DNA of 31,200 bases from Planctomycetaceae bacterium (GTDB taxonomy: Bacteria; Planctomycetota; Planctomycetia; Pirellulales; UBA1268). How positions within the stretch are numbered: the first letter of the stretch is position 1; every line of letters starts with the position of its first letter. Positions 1-8,408 of the stretch are shown here, piece by piece. The position numbers and the translations under genes are program-made. The notes under the pieces are model-generated. The model was not told the DNA's origin. It searched no databases and was given only the letters and a program-made list of their open reading frames with translations. Where the stretch lies: contig SIAG01000001.1 in NCBI GenBank assembly GCA_009691925.1, positions 1 to 31,200 of the forward strand, read 5' to 3'.

Positions 1-86
1 GGGGAGCCAGGGCAGGAAGGGGAGCCGGGGTAGGAAGGGGAGCCAGGGCAGGAAGGGGAGCCAGGGTAGGAAGGGGAGCCAATTGG
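1..86. repeat. 18-bp tandem repeat array at window edge
   Basis: Four full copies and one partial copy of an 18-bp unit (GGGGAGCCAGGGCAGGAA and variants) run from base 1 to 86. A C/T variant near position 13 of the unit alternates copy by copy (c, t, c, t), which suggests a 36-bp higher-order unit. The array ends at AATTGG and is cut by the left edge, so its true length is unknown. It lies just downstream of the stop codon of the minus-strand ABC ATPase gene. No hairpin was recognised in it. Confidence 0.9.
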
Positions 87-120
87 TCCGCTGCCCTGGC
101 CGGTGGGGGCGTCTGGCCGG

Positions 121-1050
121 TCATGGTGCCACCCCACGGTGCACCTGCACGAGCCGGCCGAAGATCCCCTCGAGCGACCGGTCTCCCGGCACGAGCTCGC
201 GGATCAGAATCCCCTCGGCGTTGGCCGCCTCGACGACCCGATCCGCCAGCAGCCGCGGGGCCCGGGTGTCGACGATGAAGGCGTCGGCACCGACAAACCG
301 CACCGCCTCCGCCTCGGGGCAGCGGCAGGCCAGCTCCGCGAGCCTGCGGGGCGCTGTCGAGACGACACGCACCTCCGAAGGGAGGGTGTCGATGAGTTGG
401 TTGATCTCATGGACGCTGCCGCTGGCGACCAGCCGACCGCCGAGGATCACCGCCAGCCCCGCTTGGAGGGCCTCCACCTCGTGGAGGAGATGGCTGGCGA
501 CGAGGAGGCTGCGCGACTGCGCCCAGGTCCGCACGAGCGTCACGAGCTCATGGCGGGCCACCGGATCGAGGCCGTCGAACGGTTCGTCGAGAACGAGGAG
601 ATCGGGATCGTGGGCCATGGCCCCGGCGAGCTTGGCCCGTTGCCGCATCCCCTTGGAGAGCGTCGAGAGGGGGCGCCCGGCCGCCTCGCCGAGCCCCACA
701 CGTTCGAGGGTTTCTTCGGCCAGCCGCCGGGCCGCGGCCGGTGTGAAGCCCGACAGCTGCACGAGGTAGCGGACCCACTCCCGCGGCGTCGCGGAACGCT
801 CGGTGAGATCGGATGCCGGGCAGTAGCCGATCCGCCGCAGCACCCGGGCGTTGAAGAAGGGGCGCTCGCCGAAGACCCGGACCTCGCCGATGGAGGGACG
901 AAGCTGCCCGGTGACGAGACCGAGGAACGTCGTCTTGCCGGCGCCGTTGGGGCCGAGCAGGCCGTAGGCGCCCGCGCCCAGTTCGACCGTGACATCGTTG
1001 ACGCCGATGACGGAGCCGTAGAGCTTTGTGACGTGGGACAGGGAGATCAT
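121..1050 (-). CDS. ABC transporter ATP-binding protein (second ATPase of the exporter operon)
   Basis: A 309-residue nucleotide-binding subunit of an ABC-2-type exporter, expected to sit on the cytoplasmic face and drive the neighbouring permease. Visible motifs are Walker A GPNGAGKTT at about residues 34-42, the signature LSKGMRQ near 133, Walker B LLVLDEP, and the switch histidine in ASH. The C-terminal third, after about residue 215, is not part of the ATPase fold and resembles the accessory tail common in ABC-2 ATPases. It starts 36 bp after the permease stop, so it is very probably the last gene of the frr-ATPase-permease-ATPase unit. The substrate cannot be told from sequence. The start is the first ATG after the permease; only a weak ribosome-binding site is seen. 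Confidence 0.9.
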   Translation of the reverse strand: MISLSHVTKLYGSVIGVNDVTVELGAGAYGLLGPNGAGKTTFLGLVTGQLRPSIGEVRVFGERPFFNARVLRRIGYCPASDLTERSATPREWVRYLVQLSGFTPAAARRLAEETLERVGLGEAAGRPLSTLSKGMRQRAKLAGAMAHDPDLLVLDEPFDGLDPVARHELVTLVRTWAQSRSLLVASHLLHEVEALQAGLAVILGGRLVASGSVHEINQLIDTLPSEVRVVSTAPRRLAELACRCPEAEAVRFVGADAFIVDTRAPRLLADRVVEAANAEGILIRELVPGDRSLEGIFGRLVQVHRGVAP

Positions 1051-1086
1051 GGGGGCTCTGGTGCGGGGGACTGCTTGCGGGGGGCG

Positions 1087-2313
1087 TCAGGCACGGGCGG
1101 GGGCGTCGACGCGCCACCAGAGCACGACGGCCGAGACGACCGACACGCTTCCCAGCGACAGCAGCGGGGGGAGGATCGCCTCCCAGCGGTGCTCAATGCC
1201 GAACACCCAGGCCTGGATTACCCCGAGGGCATGATAGGGGGAGAGCCAGGCCCAGCGATCGATGGTGGCGTCGACCCCAGTCACCCGGGAGAACCAGCGA
1301 GCTCGTTGCGCGTTGGGCCGTCGGCCGTCGCCCGGCCCGCGTCCCTCGAGTCCCTGGATGAAGTCGACGATGGTCTCGCCGAGATCCTCCGCCGGCGCTC
1401 GACGGCGGACATTCGCCCGGCTCGTTGGCACCGCTCCCTCCTCGACCGAGAACTGCCCCGGAACCGACGGTTGGGAGGCGACCGAATCGTCGCTCACCAG
1501 CCGGGCCATGTCGGCGGTGGACAGCGACGTGTGGGCGATCCAGCAGGCGGCCCAGGTGGCAAACCACGCAAAGCTCGCGATCCGGCTCTCGGCGGTGACC
1601 GACGAATAGGCCAGCGCCATCAGCACCGTGGGGATCGCCAGGGCGAGGCTGGCCACGATGATCCGCAGGGGCAGATCCCAGGTCGTCACCGCCACCCACA
1701 GGCTCGGGCTCACCGCCACCCCCGCCACCCACAGGCTCAAGGCCGGGAGCATCGTGATCGAGGCGACGAGGAGGCCGAGGATCAGCAATTTCCCGGCGAT
1801 GTACTCAAACTTCCCCACGGGGCGCGTGAAGTAGATCAGCCAGGCCTTGACGCGCAGATCGCGCGACACCAGCGTCGGCGCCACCAGCCCCACCACGATC
1901 GCCAGGAGGATCGCCTGGGGGGAGCGCATGAAGGCGAGCATCAGCCGCGCCCAGACCATGCGGCGCGCCTTGTTGGCCCGCTCCTCAGGGCCGAGATGCC
2001 GATCGGCCGGGTCGTCGACCGGGCCGAGCGACCCGGCAATCACCCGCCCGAGGATCCCCACGCCGTCGACATTTCGGCCGAGGCGGGCCGATTCACGGAT
2101 CGAGTCGAGTCGCCCTTCGTCGATCGCCTGCTCGAAGACGAAGAAACTCCCGGCGAAAACCAGCGCCGGGCTCCAGGCGAAGAAGACGGCGCGGCGCAGC
2201 CAGCGGCTTGTCCACGCCAGGGTGAGGCCGGTCGTGGCGATGACGAAGATCGCGGCGAGCGAGCCGGAGCGCCGGCCCTGCCAAGGGCGGTAGCCGACGT
2301 CATGGAGCGGCAT
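1087..2313 (-). CDS. ABC-2-type transporter permease
   Basis: A 408-residue membrane protein, the likely channel subunit for the two flanking ATPases. Hydrophobic segments are visible near the N-terminus (from about residue 20 and again from about 43), in the middle (AILLAIVVGLVAPTLV and then LLILGLLVASITMLPAL), followed by two more, and at the C-terminus just before the stop. A long soluble stretch lies between the first pair and the middle group, and another, rich in charged residues, precedes the last helix; both fit ABC-2 permeases with periplasmic or extracytoplasmic loops. The ATG start is preceded by GGAG at 7 bases and overlaps the end of the upstream ATPase gene by 14 bp, implying translational coupling. 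The family assignment rests on topology and neighbours more than on a signature motif. Confidence 0.8.
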   Translation of the reverse strand: MPLHDVGYRPWQGRRSGSLAAIFVIATTGLTLAWTSRWLRRAVFFAWSPALVFAGSFFVFEQAIDEGRLDSIRESARLGRNVDGVGILGRVIAGSLGPVDDPADRHLGPEERANKARRMVWARLMLAFMRSPQAILLAIVVGLVAPTLVSRDLRVKAWLIYFTRPVGKFEYIAGKLLILGLLVASITMLPALSLWVAGVAVSPSLWVAVTTWDLPLRIIVASLALAIPTVLMALAYSSVTAESRIASFAWFATWAACWIAHTSLSTADMARLVSDDSVASQPSVPGQFSVEEGAVPTSRANVRRRAPAEDLGETIVDFIQGLEGRGPGDGRRPNAQRARWFSRVTGVDATIDRWAWLSPYHALGVIQAWVFGIEHRWEAILPPLLSLGSVSVVSAVVLWWRVDAPARA

Positions 2314-3415
2314 GGAGGGACTCCAGTGGGGGGGCCTGGAGGGCCTCGAGAAACACCTCCTCGAAGGGCCGGCAGGCCGCCGTCAGCGATCGGACACGGA
2401 TCCCCAGATGGCCCACCTCCGCCCACATTCCGGCGAGGGCATCCGGGGTGGAGAGCTGGAGGAGAACCACCCCTTCCTGCGCGCCATCCTCCGCCGCCAT
2501 CGTCCCGACTGCGGCGCAGAATCGACCTGCGGAACCGGCCGCAGTGGGGAAGAAGTCGGCAGAGTGAGCGCGGCGGGCAGGGATCCCGCGGGCCACGAGG
2601 CGGCGGACGAGCTCGTCGACCGGGCCGGCCACCTCGAGCCGCTCCTGCGGGGTCGGCGGGTGCGTCAGCGCGCGGATCGATCCCGTCAGCCGGACGCGGC
2701 CGGCGGCGAGAACGATGACCGAATCGCAGATCGCCTGGACGTCAGGGAGGACATGGGTCGAGATCAGGATCGTCTTGCCGTGCTCGCGGGCGAGGGTGGT
2801 GAGCCGGCCGAGCATCGCCCGCCGTTCGATCGGATCGAGGCCGTTGGTCGGTTCGTCAAGGATCACCAGCCGGGGGTCGTGGACGATGGCCGCAGCAAAA
2901 GAGATCTTCTGCCGCATCCCCACCGAGAGGGTTTCCACCGGCCGGTAGCGCTCTTGGCCGGCATTGCACCAATCGAGCACCTCGTGTGCCCGACGGAGTG
3001 ACTCGATCCCAGGGATCCCCGAGAGACGGGCGGCGTAGCGGACCATCTCCACCCCCGACAGCCCCGGTACGGCGCATTCGTCCTCCGGGACGACGCCGAC
3101 AAACCGGCGCACGGCGCGGGGCTCGCGGCGCGGGTCGATCCCGAACACGCGCACGCTCCCCTCGGCGAGGCGGACCAGCCCGAGGATCGCCTTCACGAGC
3201 GTGCTCTTGCCAGCGCCGTTGGGCCCCACGAGCCCGGTGATCCCCGGTTTCACGCTCAGCGACACGCGGTCGAGCACGGTGCGCTGCCCGTAGCGCTTCA
3301 CGACCCCCGTGGCCTGCACCGGCGCTTCCAGAGGTGGCGATCCAATCATGCGTGCCGAGTGCCCGGGCCCTGAAAAATCGACCCCACTCCCGACGACCGG
3401 CCCGGAGGGGCTCAT
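2300..3415 (-). CDS. ABC transporter ATP-binding protein (first ATPase of the exporter operon)
   Basis: A 371-residue ABC ATPase with Walker A GPNGAGKST at about residues 64-72, signature LSVGMRQ, Walker B LVILDEP followed by TNGLDP, and switch histidine in ISTH. The last 120 residues form an accessory tail without an obvious motif. The chosen ATG shares an ATGA overlap with the frr stop codon, which argues for coupled translation. A second ATG 66 bp further in (3349) would remove 22 residues that have no ABC homology and remains possible, but it has no ribosome-binding site. The gene overlaps the permease start by 14 bp. Two different ATPases with one permease suggest a heterodimeric motor with a permease homodimer, or that one ATPase has a regulatory role; this is inference. 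Confidence 0.9.
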   Translation of the reverse strand: MSPSGPVVGSGVDFSGPGHSARMIGSPPLEAPVQATGVVKRYGQRTVLDRVSLSVKPGITGLVGPNGAGKSTLVKAILGLVRLAEGSVRVFGIDPRREPRAVRRFVGVVPEDECAVPGLSGVEMVRYAARLSGIPGIESLRRAHEVLDWCNAGQERYRPVETLSVGMRQKISFAAAIVHDPRLVILDEPTNGLDPIERRAMLGRLTTLAREHGKTILISTHVLPDVQAICDSVIVLAAGRVRLTGSIRALTHPPTPQERLEVAGPVDELVRRLVARGIPARRAHSADFFPTAAGSAGRFCAAVGTMAAEDGAQEGVVLLQLSTPDALAGMWAEVGHLGIRVRSLTAACRPFEEVFLEALQAPPLESLHAAP

Positions 3416-3972
3416 CCGTCCATCACTTCCGCTTCCTTGACCCGCGCCAGATCCGCGACCTTCGCCTCGTAGGTCTTCGTGAGCTCCTGCACCTCCTCCT
3501 TGGTGGAGTCGCAGTCGTCCTCTGTCAGGGTGCCGTCGGTCTTCTCGGTGTCGGCCGCCTTGTTGGCATCGCGGCGGACGTTGCGGATCGCCACCTTCGC
3601 CTCCTCGGCGAGCTCCCTGATGCGCGACGACATCTTCTTGCGGACGTCGGTCGACAGGGCGGGGATCGTGATCCGGATCACCCGGCCGTCGCTCTGCGGG
3701 TTGAAGCCGAGGTCGGAAGCCCGGATCGCCTTCTCGATGTCCTTGATCGTGCCGGGGTCGAAGGGGCGGACGACGATCTGGTTCGGTTCAGGGGCGCCGA
3801 CGCTGGCGAGGGCCTTGATCGGCGTCGGCGAGCCGTAGACCTCCACCCGCAGCGAATCGACGAGCCCGGGGTTGGCCCGTCCGGTGCGGATACCGGTGAG
3901 CTGGTGACGGAACACGTCGACCGCCTTCTCCATCCGCCCCTCGGCATCCAAGAGGATCTCGTCGACCGGCAT
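3412..3972 (-). CDS. frr: Ribosome recycling factor
   Basis: The 186-residue product has the usual length of RRF, which with EF-G splits the post-termination ribosome in the cytoplasm. The recognisable family sequence includes LTGIRTGRANPGLVDSLRVE and YGSPTPIKALASV near the N-terminus, the segment around GFNPQSDGRVIRITIPALS, and the helical C-terminal part with KVAIRNVRRDANK. The ATG is preceded by AAGGAG about nine bases upstream, so the much longer open frame on this strand, which runs antisense through the hydrolase gene, is not used. In many bacteria frr directly follows pyrH; here it heads an ABC exporter operon, and the rpsB-tsf-pyrH group lies about 6.6 kb away on the same strand. Confidence 0.96.
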   Translation of the reverse strand: MPVDEILLDAEGRMEKAVDVFRHQLTGIRTGRANPGLVDSLRVEVYGSPTPIKALASVGAPEPNQIVVRPFDPGTIKDIEKAIRASDLGFNPQSDGRVIRITIPALSTDVRKKMSSRIRELAEEAKVAIRNVRRDANKAADTEKTDGTLTEDDCDSTKEEVQELTKTYEAKVADLARVKEAEVMDG

Positions 3973-4051
3973 GCGGGCACACTCCTTCGTGGGGCTGTCG
4001 TCGGACCATGGGCCAGATTGTCGGGCCGGCCGCCCCGGCCCGACGGGTGCG

Positions 4052-4085
4052 GAATTGTCTCTCCGCCGCGACCGAGTCACAATTC
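4052..4085. promoter_or_regulatory. Inverted repeat that could form divergent promoters for frr and the hydrolase
   Basis: GAATTGT (4052-4058) and ACAATTC (4079-4085) are perfect inverted repeats separated by 20 bp. Read on the plus strand this gives TTGTCT, 17 bp, CACAAT; read on the minus strand it gives TTGTGA, 17 bp, GACAAT. Each box matches the sigma-70 consensus at four of six positions with ideal spacing. The site sits in the 213-bp gap between divergent frr and the hydrolase gene, giving predicted leaders of roughly 75 and 96 nt. It could equally be an operator. Confidence 0.4.
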
Positions 4086-4185
4086 TCACGGGGGGGGAGT
4101 GGGCACGCAAGCGTCCTGCGGCCAGAGCGTTCCCGACTCCCATCCCGGCGGTGATCCCCGCCGACACGCACGCCCCGAGGCCTCC

Positions 4186-6234
4186 ATGATCATCCCTCCC
4201 CCCCGTGCCCCGCTCGCCCCCCGCCTGGGTCTTCTCCTCCTTTCGGTCATGGCGACGGCCGCCGCCACGGCAGCCGACGCGATCGAGCGCCGCCTCCCCC
4301 CTCCGGCGCCCCCGATCGCCGACCTCGTCGCCCAGCTCGACGACGCGCAGCGCCTCGCCTGGGAGCAGGTGCCCCAGCGGCTCGCAGCTCTGCAAGAGCG
4401 GATCGCCCAGACTCCCTTTGCCGACGACGGGCTGCGGGCGGAGATCGACGTGTTTCCCAAGGCGGTGGCGTATGCCGTGGAATGCGGCGAGTGGTGGGAG
4501 CCGCAGCACCTGGAGCGGGCGACCTGGGCGCTCGCCGAGGCCGAGCGTCGGCTCGACGGGGTGGCGCTTGGGCAGACAAACTGGCGCGAGGGGGGATTCG
4601 TGCCGCTGGCCTATCGCTCCCAGATCGACGGCTCTGTGCAGCCCTACGGGATCGTGGTGCCGGAGGGGCTCGACCGCTCCCAGCCGGTGCCGGTGTGGAT
4701 CTGGCTCCATGGTCGCGGCGAGCGCGACACCGATCTCCACTTCCTCTGGCAAAAGGCACGCAAGACCGGCGAGTTCTTTCCCCACGACGCCATCGTCCTC
4801 CATCCCTTCGGGCGCTACTGCAACGGCTGGAAGGGGCCCGGAATGATCGACGTCTTCGAGGCCCTCGACGCCCTCGACTTGGTCATCCCCGTCGACCGCG
4901 ATCGGGTGGTGCTCGCCGGCTTCTCGATGGGAGGAGCGGGGGCGTGGGAGATCGGCGCCCGCCGCACCGATCGTTTCTGCGCGGTTCATGGCGGCGCCGG
5001 CTTCGTCGACACCTCGCGCTTCACTCATATTCAGCCGGGCGACGTGCCCCCATGGGAATCGCGGCTGTGGCTCCTTACCGACGTGCCGCCGGTGGCCCGC
5101 AATCTGCTCAATCTCCCGGTGATTGCCTACTCGGGTGAGAAAGACGGCCAGCGGGCCGCCAGCGAGATCATGGTGGCGACGCTGGCTGCCGAGGGCCGCC
5201 ACATCCCGCACCAAATCGGCGCCGGGATGGAGCACCGCTACGACGATCCCTCGCGCGCGGCAATCGCCGCCTTCCTCAGGCCCGCCATCGCTGCCGGCCG
5301 GGCCCGATCCCCCGACACCGTTCACTGGGCCGGCACGACGCTCGCCGATGGTAACGCCTGGTGGGTCGAGCCGCTGGGGCTCGGCGAGCACTGTGCGCCA
5401 GCGCGGATCGACGCGGTGCGTTCTTTGAAGTCGTCGAGCCTCGACGTCACGACGGCCAACGTCACCGTCGTGCATCTTCGCGACATTCCCGCGCCGTGCC
5501 GGATCGAGATCGACGGCACCCCGATCGCGTACTCGAGCCCCGATCCGGAGGGCGACACCGGGGCCGTGGTCCTGGCCCGCGCGGGGCTCGCTCCCGACGG
5601 CGCGTGGGGCATCGTCGACTCTTCCGTGCTTCCGACGAAGCGCAAGCGTCCTGGGCTGACCGGCCCGATCGACGAGGCCTTTGAAGCGCCGTTTGTCGTC
5701 GTGCCGCCGGTCGGGCCCGGCCTCTCGCCCGCGGTCGATCACTTTGTGGCGGAGGAGTTTGCCCACCTGAAGCGCCGCTGGCACGACCTCTACCGCGGCG
5801 AGCTGCCGGTCGTGGAGGCCAACGACGTCAGCGACGAGATCCTCCGCACGAAGCACCTCGTGCTCTTCGGCGACGAGTCTTCCAATCCGCTCATCGCCCG
5901 CGCCCTGCCGGGATTGCCGCTGCGCTGGACGCCTGAGGGGATCGTTTTCGGGCCGGGCACCGCCGGCGAACGCCGCTTTCCCGGGGCCGGCCGGGTCCCG
6001 GTGCTCATCCACCCCAATCCGCTCTCGCCTTCCGCCGCAGCGCCGCGGTATCTCGTTCTCAACTCCGGCTTCACCTTCCGCGAGGAGCACGACGTCAACA
6101 ACGCCCTCCAGAACCGCCGCCTCCCCGACTGGGCGGTGATCGATCTCGCCGTGCCCCCCGATGGCCGCGATCCGGGGAGAATCGTCGCCGCCGATTTCTT
6201 CGACGAGGCCTGGGGGGTGAAGCCGGTGCGGTGA
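4186..6234 (+). CDS. Secreted prolyl-oligopeptidase-like alpha/beta hydrolase
   Basis: A 682-residue protein with an N-terminal Sec signal (hydrophobic LGLLLLSVMATAAATAA, cleavage likely near residue 30). The catalytic alpha/beta-hydrolase domain spans roughly residues 150-365: WIWLHGRGER is the oxyanion-strand region, GFSMGG (245-250) is the nucleophile elbow with Ser247, Asp320 in YSGEKD is a candidate acid, and His350 in GMEHRYDD is the candidate base. This matches the S9/esterase-type planctomycete hydrolases, which act outside the cytoplasm on peptides or esters; the substrate is unknown. The remaining 300 residues form a C-terminal region I do not recognise. The ATG has GAGG five bases upstream, and the open frame further upstream overlaps frr antisense and is non-coding. 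It is convergent with the APC permease. Confidence 0.85.
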   Translation: MIIPPPRAPLAPRLGLLLLSVMATAAATAADAIERRLPPPAPPIADLVAQLDDAQRLAWEQVPQRLAALQERIAQTPFADDGLRAEIDVFPKAVAYAVECGEWWEPQHLERATWALAEAERRLDGVALGQTNWREGGFVPLAYRSQIDGSVQPYGIVVPEGLDRSQPVPVWIWLHGRGERDTDLHFLWQKARKTGEFFPHDAIVLHPFGRYCNGWKGPGMIDVFEALDALDLVIPVDRDRVVLAGFSMGGAGAWEIGARRTDRFCAVHGGAGFVDTSRFTHIQPGDVPPWESRLWLLTDVPPVARNLLNLPVIAYSGEKDGQRAASEIMVATLAAEGRHIPHQIGAGMEHRYDDPSRAAIAAFLRPAIAAGRARSPDTVHWAGTTLADGNAWWVEPLGLGEHCAPARIDAVRSLKSSSLDVTTANVTVVHLRDIPAPCRIEIDGTPIAYSSPDPEGDTGAVVLARAGLAPDGAWGIVDSSVLPTKRKRPGLTGPIDEAFEAPFVVVPPVGPGLSPAVDHFVAEEFAHLKRRWHDLYRGELPVVEANDVSDEILRTKHLVLFGDESSNPLIARALPGLPLRWTPEGIVFGPGTAGERRFPGAGRVPVLIHPNPLSPSAAAPRYLVLNSGFTFREEHDVNNALQNRRLPDWAVIDLAVPPDGRDPGRIVAADFFDEAWGVKPVR

Positions 6235-6251
6235 GACGGTGCCTTGGCAGC

Positions 6252-6365
6252 GCACCGCCGGTCAACCCCACGAGGCACCGCCGGTCAACCCCACGAGGCA
6301 CCGCCGGTCAACCCCACGAGGCACCGCCGGTCAACCCCACGAGGCACCGCCGGTCAACCCACGAG
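6252..6365. repeat. 23-bp tandem repeat, five copies, running into the APC permease stop codon
   Basis: Five head-to-tail copies start at 6252, 6275, 6298, 6321 and 6344. The first four are identical 23-mers (beginning GCACCGCCGG and ending CCCCACGAG); the fifth lacks one C in the CCCC run and is 22 bp. There are no spacers, so this is not a CRISPR array. It fills the gap between two convergent genes, and its last copy supplies the final codons and the TGA stop (6354-6356) of the permease gene. Confidence 0.95.
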
Positions 6366-8327
6366 GACCGTTGGTCGCCGCCCCGTGTCGGGCACGGCCT
6401 TCTCGACGAGGTCGTAGACAACGTTCGGCACGTCCCCTTGGCCGAAGAGGAGGAACTCGAGCGCGAGCTTGAGGCTGCTTCCCTGGCTCCAGCCGAAGAC
6501 GACGTCGAGCGGCCGGCCCAACTTGCACATCTCGATGGCGATCTGGGCGATCGTGTGCGACACGCTGACGACGTCGCGAGCGACGATCACGAACCGCTCC
6601 CCCTCCTGCTTGGCGGAGAGGATCGGGGCATTGGCGAACTCGCTGGTGTCACCGTAATGGACCTCGAGAAACACGATCGGCACCTCGGCGGGGATCCGGT
6701 GGCGCTGGCGGATCTCCGCCTCCTTCTCGTCGAGTGAGCGGTGACCGGGCCGGTGCGGCACGAGGACACGGAAGGCCCCCTCGGCGCAGATGTCGGTCCA
6801 CAGCATGCGCGCGGAGTCGTCGGCGAAGCGAAACTCCTTGTGACGCAATTCCTGGCTCCGCCACACACGCGACACGATCGAGATCACGAGCACCGACGCG
6901 ATGAACATCGAGGCGATAATGATCCCGTCGGGGCGCTCGGAGATGTTCGTGATCGTCGTGTAGATGAAGACAAGCGTGATCAGGGCGAAGGCGACGCGCT
7001 TGAGGAGGTGGTGATCAGCCCCCGCCGAGGCCTCGTGCTGCATGTGCACCAGCGACGCGATGCAGGCGCTGGTCATGAGCACGAGCACGCCGGTGGCGTA
7101 GGCGCCCCCCTGCGCGGTGACATCGGCCTTGAAGGCCCATGTCACGAGGAGATTGATAACGGTAAAGGCGATCACGAGGGGGCGGTAAGCCGACGCCCAC
7201 TCCGGCGCCATGCCGTAGCGCGGCAGGTAGCGCGGCACCATGTTGAGGAGGCCGGCCATCGCCGAGGCCCCGGCGAACCAGAGGATAAGGATCGTGGAGA
7301 TGTCGTAGACGGTACCGAAGATCGGGCCGAAGAGCGGGCTGATGTTGAGCGGGCTCTCGCCATGGGCGACGTAGGCGAGTGCCCGGTCGAGGGCCTTCCC
7401 TTTGTAGGTGATCTCGCCGGCGTCGTCCTTCTCCATCCGCAGCTCGTCGGCCGGGATGATCGTGTTGGTGCCGGTGACGAGCGAGGAGCCGATGAGGAAA
7501 AACGACATGATCAGGGCGGCGGTGAGCATGAGCCGGCGCGTGTTGAAGATCCGCGCCTGTTCGTCGTCTGGGTTTTCATCACTGCCGCGGACAAGGTGGA
7601 TCAGGAGCACGCCGGTTTCGAAGCCGGAGAGGCCGAGGGCGAGCTTGGGGAAGATCAACAGCGAGATCCCCAGGGCCACCCACAGGCCGTGGCCCTCGAG
7701 CGGCGCCTCGTGGAGGTGGTAGGTGCCCGAGGCGATCTCCGCAAACCACTGTTGGAGGAGGGCCGGGTGGCTGAGGAGGTGCCACAGCCCGCTGGCGATG
7801 ATCAGGAACGACAGCCCGAGGAAGACGATGACGAGGACCGTGGCGATGCCCACGACCTCGGAGTAGCCCTTGAGGAACATCGCCCCGAGGAGCAGGAGGA
7901 GCACCGCCGCTATGACAATCTGATTGTGGGCCCAGGGGGGGGCGCTCCCTGCGAAGATCGAATTGCTGATGAGGTGCGCGGCGGCGTCGGCGGCGGAGAG
8001 CGTCTTGGTGATCACGAAGTCGGTGGCAGCAAAGCCGATCAGAACGAGGACGCCGATCTTCCCCTTCCAGCCGCTCACGAGCCGCTCGATCATCCCGATT
8101 GAGCCGACGCCGTCGGGGGTCTGGCCGGCGACGTAGCTGTAGACGGGGTAGGCCCCAAAAAGGGTCACGAGGACGAGGACCAGCGTCGCGAGGGGGGCAA
8201 GGGTGCCGGCCCCTTCGAAGGCGATCGACGGTTGGTAGCCGAGGGTACTGAAGTAGTCGACGCCGCACAGACACATGATCAGCCACCACGCGTAGTGGTG
8301 ATGCTGACCGTGGGAAGACTCACTCAC
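6354..8327 (-). CDS. APC-superfamily amino-acid/cation permease with soluble C-terminal domain
   Basis: A 657-residue integral membrane protein. The N-terminal part, about 470 residues, carries many hydrophobic helices and the APC/KUP-like opening around YAWWLIMCLCGVDYFSTLGY and GTLAPLATLVLVLVTLFGA, followed by FAATDFVITKTLSAADAA. About 170 residues at the C-terminus are soluble (from EFRFADDSAR on) and probably cytoplasmic. The family moves amino acids or potassium across the inner membrane; which one cannot be decided here. The start is GTG, with AGGAG twelve bases upstream; an ATG between them is out of frame. The last codons (VLVG and stop) are made from the final copy of the 23-bp tandem repeat, so the C-terminus depends on that array. 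Confidence 0.85.
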   Translation of the reverse strand: MSESSHGQHHHYAWWLIMCLCGVDYFSTLGYQPSIAFEGAGTLAPLATLVLVLVTLFGAYPVYSYVAGQTPDGVGSIGMIERLVSGWKGKIGVLVLIGFAATDFVITKTLSAADAAAHLISNSIFAGSAPPWAHNQIVIAAVLLLLLGAMFLKGYSEVVGIATVLVIVFLGLSFLIIASGLWHLLSHPALLQQWFAEIASGTYHLHEAPLEGHGLWVALGISLLIFPKLALGLSGFETGVLLIHLVRGSDENPDDEQARIFNTRRLMLTAALIMSFFLIGSSLVTGTNTIIPADELRMEKDDAGEITYKGKALDRALAYVAHGESPLNISPLFGPIFGTVYDISTILILWFAGASAMAGLLNMVPRYLPRYGMAPEWASAYRPLVIAFTVINLLVTWAFKADVTAQGGAYATGVLVLMTSACIASLVHMQHEASAGADHHLLKRVAFALITLVFIYTTITNISERPDGIIIASMFIASVLVISIVSRVWRSQELRHKEFRFADDSARMLWTDICAEGAFRVLVPHRPGHRSLDEKEAEIRQRHRIPAEVPIVFLEVHYGDTSEFANAPILSAKQEGERFVIVARDVVSVSHTIAQIAIEMCKLGRPLDVVFGWSQGSSLKLALEFLLFGQGDVPNVVYDLVEKAVPDTGRRPTVLVG

Positions 8328-8408
8328 GGGGGCGCATCGCTCCTGCTGGTAGACCGGACGAAGCTCGCAGTTTAACCATCATGCTGGTCGTCGTGGCGGC
8401 CGCCCCGC

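Noticed and set aside
103..2718. Very long plus-strand frame opposite the ABC genes
   Set aside because: A GC-rich shadow of the ABC ATPase and permease genes; it has no domain and is full of Arg, Gly, Pro and Asp.
3973..6255. Long minus-strand frame upstream of frr
   Set aside because: It is antisense to the hydrolase gene, which has a signal peptide and catalytic motifs; frr has its own ribosome-binding site and ATG.
6252..6365. CRISPR array
   Set aside because: The 23-bp units abut with no spacers; it is a plain tandem repeat.
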